A stretch of 64,000 bases of DNA from positions 62,001-126,000 of the forward strand of contig UQCD01000003.1 of assembly GCA_900539455.1 (NCBI GenBank). Direction: 5' to 3'. A program made the position numbers and the translations under genes. The notes under the pieces were generated by a model. It was not told the DNA's origin. It ran no database searches and was given only the letters and a program-made list of their open reading frames with translations. This DNA is from an uncultured Eubacteriales bacterium. Lineage in GTDB: Bacteria; Bacillota; Clostridia; Lachnospirales; Lachnospiraceae. Shown here piece by piece: positions 34,709-42,882 of the stretch (position 1 is the stretch's first letter; every line of letters starts with the position of its first letter).

Positions 34709-36256
34709 TTATTTTGAGCATCCATATACTGTCATACCAATAAAGGTTTTGAAATCCTTAACACCATTTACTGCATATGGCTCACTAAAGTAACCAAGTG
34801 ATAATGATGAAGCTGTCTTTAATAAAAATTCATTAATATCTGACCAGACAGCCTTTGCCTCTTCTACAGAGGTTGCTGCATTTAATTTTTCAAAGCCTTC
34901 AGTTACCTCTGTAAATCTGCACCAACCATCTGCATTTGTCTGATTAAGCTTTAATGCTGTTGGTACTGTTGCAAGTGGCCACCATAATAGACAAGCATCA
35001 AACTTTGCTGGGTCCTTCTTCATATCAAGCATTGTTGCCCAATCATAGGTTTCTACCTCTACATTAAAGCCTACTGCTTCTAATTCCTTTTCAACAATAA
35101 GTGATGCGTCAATCCATCTTGGATATGCTGTTGTTGATAACAATGTAATCGGTGTTCCGTCATAACCTGATTCCTTTAAAAGCTCCTTAGCCTTTTCGGT
35201 ATCCTGCTGATTCCAATATTCACTACCTGAATCTGTTCCCCATAAGCCACCCTTATACATATAGCTTGAATACTCCTCTACATAATCACCATTTGGTACT
35301 GCTGCTGCCATAATCTCGTCTACATTAATTGCATACTGTGCAGCCTGACGGACTAATTCATTTTCAAATGGTCCGTCAACCTTATCTAAGGCAATAGCAT
35401 AGTTACCAACTAAGTTGTTTACAAGTGAAATATCTGAATTACCCTTTAACTGATCTAAATCGTCATAAGAGATTGTCTGTGCAATATCATATTCACCACT
35501 CTGGATACCTGCTGTTCTAATTGATGAATCAGTAACAATATAGTAATAAATTTCATCAAAGTTGATTACCTTATCGCCTGCATCACCTGTAAGTGTATAT
35601 CCAGGTCCTTTATAATCAGTATATTTAGAAAATCTAACATAGCTATCCTGCTTCCATTCCTCAAACTTCATAGGACCTGTTCCAATATATTCTGAAACAC
35701 CTGTATCTGTTCTTGCATCTACTACCTCTTTAGGCATAATAGCTGCAAACTGACAAGGAGAGGTAAGTACATTTAATAATGTAAAGGCTGGCTCTGTAAG
35801 CTCAATTTTTACAGTATATTCATCAACCTGTTCAAATTTTTCACCTGCTGTAATTACTGATGGTGCAGCAACATTGTTTTCTGCCCAGCAGTTAAGGGAA
35901 GCAGCTACATCCTCTGCCTTCATTTCCTTACCATTATGGAATTTAACACCAGTTCTCAGCTTAAAGGTCCATACTGTATAATCCTCGTTCACTTCATAGG
36001 ATTCACAAAGCTGTTCCTTTGGCTCGTAGTTCTCATCTAATTCAAATAATCCCTCATAAATACCTCTGTTGGTATCTCTTACCGCAGCTGCTGTAGAAAG
36101 CCAGGGGTCCAAGGTTGGTGGATTAACTGCCATTGCTACCTTTAATGTTTTTGAATCTGTACCCTTATTACTATCACTGCCACCACACGCCATAAGTGAA
36201 ACTGACATAACACCTGCAAGAGCAGCAGCTATAAATCTTTTAATTTTTTTCATCAT
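34709..36256 (-). CDS. Family 5 extracellular solute-binding lipoprotein
   Basis: 515-residue SBP_bac_5 protein of the peptide/nickel type. The signal peptide ends in lipobox SLMAC (Cys at about 24). The mature protein has LDPWLSTAA, YTVWTFKLRTGVKFHNGKE and NVAQ-type motifs typical of Dpp/Opp binding proteins. The ligand is not determined; the transporter's operon partners suggest a nitrogenous small molecule or peptide. It lies 16 bp after the aminotransferase gene with ribosome binding site GGAGGTAG. Confidence 0.93.
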   Translation of the reverse strand: MMKKIKRFIAAALAGVMSVSLMACGGSDSNKGTDSKTLKVAMAVNPPTLDPWLSTAAAVRDTNRGIYEGLFELDENYEPKEQLCESYEVNEDYTVWTFKLRTGVKFHNGKEMKAEDVAASLNCWAENNVAAPSVITAGEKFEQVDEYTVKIELTEPAFTLLNVLTSPCQFAAIMPKEVVDARTDTGVSEYIGTGPMKFEEWKQDSYVRFSKYTDYKGPGYTLTGDAGDKVINFDEIYYYIVTDSSIRTAGIQSGEYDIAQTISYDDLDQLKGNSDISLVNNLVGNYAIALDKVDGPFENELVRQAAQYAINVDEIMAAAVPNGDYVEEYSSYMYKGGLWGTDSGSEYWNQQDTEKAKELLKESGYDGTPITLLSTTAYPRWIDASLIVEKELEAVGFNVEVETYDWATMLDMKKDPAKFDACLLWWPLATVPTALKLNQTNADGWCRFTEVTEGFEKLNAATSVEEAKAVWSDINEFLLKTASSLSLGYFSEPYAVNGVKDFKTFIGMTVYGCSK

Positions 36257-36272
36257 AGTTTCTACCTCCTGT

Positions 36273-37598
36273 TTATAGCATTTCTTTATCTACTACAGAT
36301 AATACCTCATCTAACTTTTCAAGTTCCTCTAACAACTGTTCTTCAGTAATGATTAATGGTGGATTTACAAAAATCATATTTTCATGGGAATATGTCATAA
36401 ATCCTTTCTTTTTAAGCATACCAACAATCTTGCCCATCTTTCCTTCCGGGTCTTTACCATATGGAACTAATGGCTCCTTTGTTTCTCTATCTTTTACCAG
36501 CTCAATACTTGAGAACAATCCAATATATCTGACATCGCCGATGCTTATATGCTTTTCTTTAAATTCTTCAAGCTTTTCTCCAAGCACCTTGCCTACCTTA
36601 TTTACATTATCTAAAACCTTTGCATCATCATAATACTTAACGCAGGCAACTCCGGCAGCACAAGCAAGTGGATGTCCGCTGTAGGTAAGACCACAAGAAA
36701 GTACATGATCATCAAAATATTCAGCAATCTTTTTGCTGACAACTACGCCGCCAAGCTGAACATAGCCACAGGTAACACCTTTTGCAAAGGTTACAATATC
36801 AGGCTTTACATCAAAGTTTTCAAATGCGAAAAGCTTTCCTGTTCTGCCCCAGCCTGCCATTACTTCATCGCAAACCATCAAAATTCCAAATTCATCACAA
36901 AGCTTTCTAACGCCTGGTAAATATCCCTTAGGAGGAATGATTACACCATTTGAGCCTGTAATTGTTTCCATAAAGATTGCAGCAATATTATCTGCTCCTT
37001 CATATATAATCTGTTCTCTCAGCTTGCCTAAATAATATTCTGTAGCAGCCTCTTCGCTTTCAAATGGAAGCTTTTCTCTATATACATATGGGTCAAAGAA
37101 TTTTACGAAGCCCGGAACTCCTGGCTCTAAGGCGTATCTTCTAGGCTCTCCTGTAAGGTTACCTGCTCCAAAGGAAGAACCATGATAGCTTCTATATCTA
37201 CTCATTATCTTATTTCTTCCTGTAAACATTCTTGCAATCTTTACTGCATTTTCGTTTGCATCTGCACCAGCGTTGGTGAAGAATACTTTTCCCATATTGT
37301 CAGGCATTCTGTTTATAATCATTTCAGCTAACTCTGATCTGGGTGCTGATGCGTAGCTGGGTGCTACATAACAATATTTATCCACCTGCTCCTTAATTGC
37401 ATCTGCAATAGCTTTATTACCAAAGCCTACATTCAAATTAACTAACTGTGCCGACATATCTGTATATCTATTTCCGTCATAATCCCACATATAAATTCCT
37501 TCTGCTTTTTCGATAGGAATAGGATTTAAACCTTTCTGTTTACTCCAAGATTGTAAATTGTACTTTAAATGTTTTTCTACTACTTCTTTACCTGTCAT
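36273..37598 (-). CDS. Class III PLP-dependent aminotransferase
   Basis: 441-residue class III (omega) aminotransferase. I start at the ATG at 37598, where AAAGGAG precedes by 9 nt. The reading frame is open further up to an ATG at 37727, but that stretch contains a terminator hairpin and reads unlike the family. Motifs: MWDYDGNRYTDMSAQ, YRSYHGSSFGAGNL, LMVCDEVMAGWGRTGKLF, and the PLP lysine in IVTFAKGVTCGYVQLG. The relatives are beta-alanine:pyruvate, 4-aminobutyrate and taurine transaminases. A likely product is a semialdehyde, which the Fe-alcohol dehydrogenase could reduce (inference). Confidence 0.9.
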   Translation of the reverse strand: MTGKEVVEKHLKYNLQSWSKQKGLNPIPIEKAEGIYMWDYDGNRYTDMSAQLVNLNVGFGNKAIADAIKEQVDKYCYVAPSYASAPRSELAEMIINRMPDNMGKVFFTNAGADANENAVKIARMFTGRNKIMSRYRSYHGSSFGAGNLTGEPRRYALEPGVPGFVKFFDPYVYREKLPFESEEAATEYYLGKLREQIIYEGADNIAAIFMETITGSNGVIIPPKGYLPGVRKLCDEFGILMVCDEVMAGWGRTGKLFAFENFDVKPDIVTFAKGVTCGYVQLGGVVVSKKIAEYFDDHVLSCGLTYSGHPLACAAGVACVKYYDDAKVLDNVNKVGKVLGEKLEEFKEKHISIGDVRYIGLFSSIELVKDRETKEPLVPYGKDPEGKMGKIVGMLKKKGFMTYSHENMIFVNPPLIITEEQLLEELEKLDEVLSVVDKEML

Positions 37599-37640
37599 AT
37601 CTCTTTTCTCCTTTTCAAAAGACATATTTGCTAACTCAGC

Positions 37641-37688
37641 AAAAACAAAAAAGCAAGGGCAACCTTTTAAAAGCGCCTTTGCTTTTTT
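37641..37688 (-). terminator. Intrinsic terminator inside the aminotransferase leader
   Basis: On the minus strand AAAAAAGCAAAGGC pairs with GCCCTTGCTTTTTT (plus arms 37675-37688 and 37647-37660) with one A-C mismatch, followed by TTTTTTGTTTTTG. It looks like a strong intrinsic terminator, located 43-90 bp before the ATG, downstream of the promoter at 37734-37761. This suggests attenuation control of the operon. Confidence 0.75.
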
Positions 37689-37733
37689 CAACTGTTTATT
37701 TACTTTTTCCTGCCTGCTGTTTAGCATATCTGT

Positions 37734-37761
37734 ATTATATTTTTTGTGAGAAAATTTTCAA
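37734..37761 (-). promoter_or_regulatory. Sigma-A promoter of the catabolic operon
   Basis: Minus-strand TTGAAA (plus 37756-37761), 16-bp spacer and TATAAT (plus 37734-37739). The predicted transcript start near 37727 gives a leader of about 130 nt. Confidence 0.72.
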
Positions 37762-37782
37762 TAACAAAAATCACAATTATTC

Positions 37783-37798
37783 TTGTGCATATGCACAA
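37783..37798. promoter_or_regulatory. Perfect 16-bp palindrome, candidate PucR operator
   Basis: TTGTGCATATGCACAA reads the same on both strands. It is centred about 63 bp upstream of the predicted transcript start, 21 bp beyond the -35, a typical activator position. The divergent or adjacent regulator gene is PucR. The half-site TTGTGCAT recurs upstream of the ammonium transporter at 39579 and 39643. Confidence 0.6.
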
Positions 37799-37843
37799 CA
37801 TAGTAAATCCATACTAAATATACTTCGCATCTGTACAATTAAT

Positions 37844-37884
37844 AATAAATAATGCTTGTACTACCAAGCAGCTTATTATTTATT
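37844..37884 (-). terminator. Terminator hairpin of the PucR gene
   Basis: Arms AATAAATAATGCTTG (37844-37858) and CAAGCAGCTTATTATTTATT (37865-37884), with a 2-nt bulge. It overlaps the pucR stop codon. On the minus strand the A/T-rich tail continues. Confidence 0.6.
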
Positions 37885-39037
37885 ATAATTTCTCTATGTC
37901 TAAAACCATTTTTATAAGCAACAGATTATCCAGCTTTGTAATATCCATATTTATTATGCTTTCTATTTTTGATATTTTATAATTAACAGTATTTCTATGA
38001 ATAAACAAATCATCTGCTGTTTTCTTAACACTTCCGTCATTATCTATATATATTTTCAGGAAATCATATAAATCTGTTCCATTATTTTTGTCATATTGTA
38101 TAAGTCCACCTAAGGTAGTTCTTTCTATTTCATTAAGCACCTTTTTATCCTTTACTGACAAAAGCACCTTTTCTATTCCAAGAGTATTATAATAAAGAAT
38201 ATCTACATTCTTTTTTACACACATAGAATATATATCTCTTGCTCTTTCAAAATTTACATCTAGGCTGTTAAGACTTTCTTCATTGGAGGATACTGCTATA
38301 TACAGCCTCTTTCTTGTATTGGAATAATATAAAAGGCTGTTCATTAATTCCCGCTGCCCACTATCTGACATTCCAGCAGTAACTATTACAAGCTTTCTTT
38401 CATACCAGAAAAGTACATATTTTCCCGACTGTGTTTTTTCTATTTCTCTTCGTGCATATATTTCCAAGCTTTGATTATCACTTTCTACTGAACGAAGGCT
38501 GGTATCTATTCCAACAAATATAACACAATAGTTTATATCCCTTTGTAAGCCTCTTCTTTCAAGTATTTCTTGTATTCGTTTTCGTTCAGCAGGGTAAAAT
38601 ATATAATCCTTAACATTACTGACCAGACTTTTTTCATTGGTTTCGCTATTAAATATTTTTTCACATAGACCTCTGGTTACATCAACAAGTCTGGTTTCCC
38701 ACGGACATACATATAATGGGAAGTTCTTTTCATCACAATATTCAATGATTTTTCTATCTACCTTGCTAATATATGGTCCAATATTTATAACCAAGGCACT
38801 GGCATTACTTTCAATAAGTGCAGCTATGTAGGAAATCATTGCCTCACTATCCTTGCCAATATTTCCAATTCCTGTAGTAAATACCAGCTCATTGCCATTA
38901 AGGAATTGAGATACCTCTACATCTTCAATAATATGCACCCAGGAAACCACATTATACAAACCACCCTTTCCAGCAATAAGCTGCATTCTGTAATTTTCGT
39001 ATGCCTTCTGGCAAAGCTTTGCTAATGTAATAGCCAT
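37883..39037 (-). CDS. PucR family transcriptional regulator
   Basis: 384-residue regulator. The N-terminal PucR domain (about 1-125) opens with ITLAKLCQKAY and YNVVSWVHIIEDVEVSQFLNGNELVFTTG, the family hallmark. A central region (about 160-290) resembles the GGDEF-like linker of this family. The C-terminal helix-turn-helix (HTH_30) reads FLKIYIDNDGSVKKTADDLFIHRNTVNYKI. The B. subtilis namesake controls purine catabolism, but the family also controls other nitrogen-compound pathways. It is the gene upstream of the aminotransferase-ABC-amidohydrolase operon on the same strand and is its obvious regulator. Confidence 0.9.
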   Translation of the reverse strand: MAITLAKLCQKAYENYRMQLIAGKGGLYNVVSWVHIIEDVEVSQFLNGNELVFTTGIGNIGKDSEAMISYIAALIESNASALVINIGPYISKVDRKIIEYCDEKNFPLYVCPWETRLVDVTRGLCEKIFNSETNEKSLVSNVKDYIFYPAERKRIQEILERRGLQRDINYCVIFVGIDTSLRSVESDNQSLEIYARREIEKTQSGKYVLFWYERKLVIVTAGMSDSGQRELMNSLLYYSNTRKRLYIAVSSNEESLNSLDVNFERARDIYSMCVKKNVDILYYNTLGIEKVLLSVKDKKVLNEIERTTLGGLIQYDKNNGTDLYDFLKIYIDNDGSVKKTADDLFIHRNTVNYKISKIESIINMDITKLDNLLLIKMVLDIEKL

Positions 39038-39059
39038 ATGTGTTTCTCCTTTGCACTTC

Positions 39060-39467
39060 TAATATTTGAAAAATATGTGGTTTTGATTTTCTCCCATACA
39101 GTATTAATTATTTCAAAGCAGACTCGCTCTCGCTCGATTACGATGTAGCGGTACATAAAGCTAGGGAGGATTATTACTAATCTCCCCTAGCTTAAGTACC
39201 GACATCTCCATACGGTCTGCTTTCAAAATTATTAATACTGTATGTCCGAAAATAAATCTACACTTCATCAATATTTATATTTTTTATCCCGCTGTATTTT
39301 CAAATAAACTCACCTCTATAGCAACATCGTATCACATAAAATCAAAATATGATTATGATTAACTACTATTTTTCTTTGCTTGTATACTCACATTTACATA
39401 TTGTCTGTTTTCTAAATTGTTAATACTGTATGCCTAAAACAAATATACTCTTCTCAAATATTATTAT
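39060..39467. repeat. Three-copy repeat with a 150-bp hairpin between PucR and amt
   Basis: A sequence of about 65 bp built around GTCTGCTTT...TTAATACTGTATG occurs at 39060-39123 (minus), 39215-39278 (plus) and 39403-39467 (plus). The first two face each other and enclose the inner arms 39159-39173 and 39178-39192, plus GGTAC/GTACC and GATGT/ACATC pairs, so 39095-39244 can fold as one long hairpin. It has inverted ends like a MITE but no transposase. It fills most of the 656-bp gap between pucR and amt. Confidence 0.75.
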
Positions 39468-39578
39468 AGGGGTGCCAATATTTACTTGTAATAGGCTTTG
39501 CTTTCTCGTAGACATATTGAAAGCTTTCTTAGTTTTTCTTTTTTGGCAATTCCCTTTCAGCCCTATATTAATATATTT

Positions 39579-39650
39579 TTGTGCATTTGTACATAAATAA
39601 TTGTCAAAAGTATGATTTTAAATTGTTTTAATATGAGTTATATTGTGCAT
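39579..39650. promoter_or_regulatory. Two TTGTGCAT half-sites upstream of amt
   Basis: TTGTGCATTTGTACATAA (39579-39596) is an imperfect palindrome and TTGTGCAT recurs at 39643-39650, 64 bp (six helical turns) downstream. Both copy the half-site of the perfect palindrome at 37783-37798. A shared regulator is inferred. Confidence 0.45.
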
Positions 39651-39693
39651 TAGTTTAATGTGCCACAAGGCACTTAGAAAAGGAGGAATTGTT

Positions 39694-41457
39694 ATGAATT
39701 TTTCAGCAGTAAATACAGTATGGCTTCTTATTGGAACTGTTCTCATTTTCTTTATGCAGGCTGGATTTTGTATGCTAGAAGCAGGTCTTACCAGAGCTAA
39801 AAGTGCTGGTAATATTGTTATGAAGAATATTGTGGACTTTTGCATTGGCTCTGTTGTCTTTTGGGCAATCGGCTTTGGCATTATGTATGGGTCCTCAAAT
39901 GGATTTTTTGGCAAATTTGACTTTTTCACTCAAGGTAATTATTCAGCTATATTGCCAGCAGGTATACCATTCTTTGTATTTTTCATTTTTCAGACAGTAT
40001 TTTGTGGTACATCTGCAACTATTGTATCAGGTGCTATGGCAGAAAGAACCACCTTTAAGGGTTATTGCCTTGCAAGCCTTGCTATCTCCCTATTAGTTTA
40101 TCCTATGACTGGTCATTGGATCTGGGGTAATAGCTGGTTAAGTAATATGGGCTTTCACGATTTTGCCGGCTCTTGTGCAGTACATATGGTCGGTGGCTTA
40201 GGTGCATTTCTCGGTGCATTTTTCTTAGGACCCCGTATCGGCAAATACGATAAGAACAAAAAATCAAGAGCTATTCCGGGTCACAACCTGACCTTAGCAG
40301 CTCTGGGAATATTTATTTTATGGTTCTGCTGGTTTGGCTTTAATGGCTCATCAACTACAGCCATTGAAGGTATAACAACTGCTGCCGATGGCTCTAAGCT
40401 TTGGTTTGGTGCTTTAGCTGGCAAGGTTTTGGCTAATACAAATATTGCTGCCTGTGCTTCTACACTTACAGCACTATTTTTCACTTGGTTTAGATATAGA
40501 AAGCCTGATGTTTCAATGACACTAAATGGCTCTTTAGCCGGTCTTGTAGTTGTCACTGCTAATTCTGATTGTGTTACGATGCCTATAGCAGCCTTAGAAG
40601 GCGTTATTGCTGGCTTTGCTGTTGTTCTGGCAGTTGAATTTATTGATAATAAGCTAAAGGTAGATGACCCTGTTGGAGCTGTAGGCGCACATTTTGTTTG
40701 CGGTATTATTGGTACTCTATCCATTGGTCTTTTCTCTACTGGTCAAAATGGCGTTGGCAAAGGACTTTTCTATGGTGGTGGCTTTAAGCAGCTAGGTATT
40801 CAGCTATTAGGTATCTTAGCTGTATGTATATATGTAACTATAGTAATGTCTATTGTATTCATTATAATTAAAAAAACTTTCGGACTTCGTGTTAGTGCTA
40901 AAACAGAAATTGAAGGTCTTGATAATGGTGAGCATGGTCTGGCAAGTGCATATGCAGGCTTTGAATTTAATTCCTCTAGCTTATCAGAAAGCGCACTTTA
41001 TGATGATATTGACTCCTTAGATATTGAAGCCATTGGCAGTGAAGCTGTGGATAAGGCAGTTCCAGCCTTTATTCAAAATTCATCCTTACCTGAGGATAAA
41101 AAAATCACTAAAATACAGGTTCTTATGAAGGAGTCTAAATTCGAGCGATTTAAAAAGGCTATGAATGATATAGGTGTTATGGGTATGACAGTTACTCATG
41201 TATTAGGCTGTGGTACACAAAAGGGTGCAACTGAATATTATAGAGGTGTTGAAATGGAAATGCAACTGCTTCCAAAAATTCAGGTGGACATTGTTGTTTC
41301 CAAAGTACCTGTTATGGATGTAATCAATGCTACAAGAAAAGCCTTATATACAGGTCATATTGGTGATGGTAAAATATTTGTCTATGATGTTGAGGATGTT
41401 GTTAAGGTAAGAACTGGAGAAACAGGCTATACAGCACTTCAGGGGGCGGACGAATAA
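39694..41457 (+). CDS. amt: Ammonium transporter fused to a P-II domain
   Basis: 587-residue Amt/GlnK fusion. I start at the ATG at 39694, 7 bp past AGGAGG. The transporter part (1-410) has eleven predicted helices, the twin histidines (SCAVHMVGG and GAVGAHFVCG) and WIWG near 135. After an acidic linker (about 430-470) the P-II domain starts at KITKIQVLM. It has the T-loop GTQKGATEYYRG, LLPK, GDGKIFV and VRTGE nucleotide/2-oxoglutarate motifs, so it is nearly complete. Tyr46 is kept but the Tyr51 modification site of GlnB is Met (RGVEMEM). The attached P-II presumably gates the channel in response to ATP/2-oxoglutarate. Confidence 0.93.
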   Translation: MNFSAVNTVWLLIGTVLIFFMQAGFCMLEAGLTRAKSAGNIVMKNIVDFCIGSVVFWAIGFGIMYGSSNGFFGKFDFFTQGNYSAILPAGIPFFVFFIFQTVFCGTSATIVSGAMAERTTFKGYCLASLAISLLVYPMTGHWIWGNSWLSNMGFHDFAGSCAVHMVGGLGAFLGAFFLGPRIGKYDKNKKSRAIPGHNLTLAALGIFILWFCWFGFNGSSTTAIEGITTAADGSKLWFGALAGKVLANTNIAACASTLTALFFTWFRYRKPDVSMTLNGSLAGLVVVTANSDCVTMPIAALEGVIAGFAVVLAVEFIDNKLKVDDPVGAVGAHFVCGIIGTLSIGLFSTGQNGVGKGLFYGGGFKQLGIQLLGILAVCIYVTIVMSIVFIIIKKTFGLRVSAKTEIEGLDNGEHGLASAYAGFEFNSSSLSESALYDDIDSLDIEAIGSEAVDKAVPAFIQNSSLPEDKKITKIQVLMKESKFERFKKAMNDIGVMGMTVTHVLGCGTQKGATEYYRGVEMEMQLLPKIQVDIVVSKVPVMDVINATRKALYTGHIGDGKIFVYDVEDVVKVRTGETGYTALQGADE

Positions 41458-41487
41458 ATATATTCCTTGTATATAAAGGAGAATTCT

Positions 41488-41520
41488 AAATGAAAACATC
41501 ATATATAGATGTTTTCATTT
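41488..41520. terminator. Hairpin between amt and sigF
   Basis: Perfect 13-bp arms AAATGAAAACATC and GATGTTTTCATTT with a 7-nt loop, 31 bp past amt. It has U-rich arms but no following U-run and may act on either strand. Confidence 0.5.
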
Positions 41521-41639
41521 AGAGCATTAAATTTTTGTTCTGATTCAATCAAACCTTTAACTAATGATTTCAAAAGTATTACAATATTCATGGGAAAGTT
41601 CCTCTTAAACATTGGATTTTTTGTCGAAACCATTATAAC

Positions 41640-42392
41640 TTAAAAGAGGTTCTTTCTCATTTTTAATAATATCTTTTTTTCCATTCTGCTGACCTGCACC
41701 TGACTTATTCCTAGAACCTTTGCCACCTCTACCTGGGTCTTGTCCTTATAATATCGTAAAATTATTAACTCCTTTTCCCGTGGATCCAGCTTTTCTATTA
41801 TTTCCTTAAGCACCATATGATTAATTAAATTGTCCTTTTCTGTATCCTCTGAAATATTAATATTTTCAATACTGTTGCTTATTCCGTCCTTTGAAATTTT
41901 ATCTACCAGATATATCTCATTGCCGTCATTTTGATAAATGGTTTTGTGTATTGATTCAACCTCAATATTAGCCTCCATAGTCATAATTATTTCTTCACTA
42001 CTCATCTCCAGCTTTTCAGCAATTTCTTCAATAGTCGGCTCTCTGTTTAATTTTATACTTAGCTCTCCTACTGCCTTGCTTATTTTATAATTATTTTCCT
42101 TAAGACTTCTGCTTACCTTAATAATACCATCATCTCTTAAAAATCTTTTTATTTCACCTGTTATCATAGGTACAGCATAGGTGGAAAACTGCACATTAAA
42201 GGTTATATCAAATTTGTCTATTGCCTTTAATATACCAATACAGCCAATTTGAAACAAGTCCTCCATTTCGTATCCTCGTCCGGAAAATCTTTTAACAATA
42301 CTCCATATAAGCCCCACATTTTCATTTACCAGTAAATCCCTAGCTTCCTTATCTCCATTATGTGCCAGTTTTATCATTTCCAGATTGTCCAC
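41640..42392 (-). CDS. sigF: RNA polymerase sporulation sigma factor SigF
   Basis: About 250-residue sigma-70-type factor of the forespore-specific sigma-F class. I choose the GTG at 42392 because AAGGGGTGAT stands just before it; an upstream TTG has no site. Region 2 has VGLIWSIVKRFSGRGYEMEDLFQIGCIGILKAIDKFD and region 4 ends in GISQVQVSRMEKKIL, close to B. subtilis SigF. It lies 15-33 bp after spoIIAB and is held inactive by it until the forespore forms. Confidence 0.95.
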   Translation of the reverse strand: MDNLEMIKLAHNGDKEARDLLVNENVGLIWSIVKRFSGRGYEMEDLFQIGCIGILKAIDKFDITFNVQFSTYAVPMITGEIKRFLRDDGIIKVSRSLKENNYKISKAVGELSIKLNREPTIEEIAEKLEMSSEEIIMTMEANIEVESIHKTIYQNDGNEIYLVDKISKDGISNSIENINISEDTEKDNLINHMVLKEIIEKLDPREKELIILRYYKDKTQVEVAKVLGISQVQVSRMEKKILLKMRKNLF

Positions 42393-42425
42393 TATATCAC
42401 CCCTTATCAATTACCTCTTAATGCT

Positions 42426-42878
42426 CTATATTTCCTGCTTGCCTATAGTTTTCATCATTTTAACTATAGTTCCATCATTTACCTTTGAAATTACCTCTAT
42501 TTCATCCATAAATACTTCCATAAATACAAAGCCCATACCTGACCTTTCCTCATCTGGCTTTGTTGTAAAAAGCGGCTTTCTTGCCTCATTGACATTTTCT
42601 ATTCCACAACCCTTATCTAATACTTCTATGTATAGCTGTCTGTTTAATGCCGCCAGTTTCATAACTACATTTCCCTTATTATGCTCATAGCCATGAACTA
42701 TTGCGTTAGTCACTGCTTCAGATACTGCTGTTTTTATATCATTAATTTCCTCAATGGTAGGGTCTAATCTGGTAGCAAAGGTTGCAGCTATTACTCTGGC
42801 CAGTCTTTCATTTTCTGATATACTATAAAAGCTAACCTCCATTTTGTTATCCACCTTTAATTCTTCAATACTAATCAT
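42426..42878 (-). CDS. spoIIAB: Anti-sigma F factor SpoIIAB
   Basis: About 150-residue GHKL-type serine kinase that sequesters sigma-F and phosphorylates SpoIIAA. The ATP-binding motifs are the N-box SEAVTNAIVHGYE, the G1 box DKGCGIENV and the G2 RSGMGFVFMEV. The chosen start is the ATG at 42878, with AAAGGAAGTAGAAGA upstream; it overlaps the spoIIAA stop codon slightly. It is the middle gene of spoIIAA-spoIIAB-sigF. Confidence 0.95.
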   Translation of the reverse strand: MISIEELKVDNKMEVSFYSISENERLARVIAATFATRLDPTIEEINDIKTAVSEAVTNAIVHGYEHNKGNVVMKLAALNRQLYIEVLDKGCGIENVNEARKPLFTTKPDEERSGMGFVFMEVFMDEIEVISKVNDGTIVKMMKTIGKQEI

Positions 42879-42882
42879 TCTT

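Noticed and set aside
37599..37727. Extended aminotransferase start at 37727
   Set aside because: The 43 extra codons cross an intrinsic terminator and lack a ribosome site; the ATG at 37598 has a good one. Kept only as a possible leader peptide.
39541..39693. A sigma-54 promoter upstream of amt (TTGGCAATTCCCTTTC)
   Set aside because: The -12 element TTGCA is missing at the needed spacing. No good sigma-A promoter was found either, so amt's start is left unresolved.
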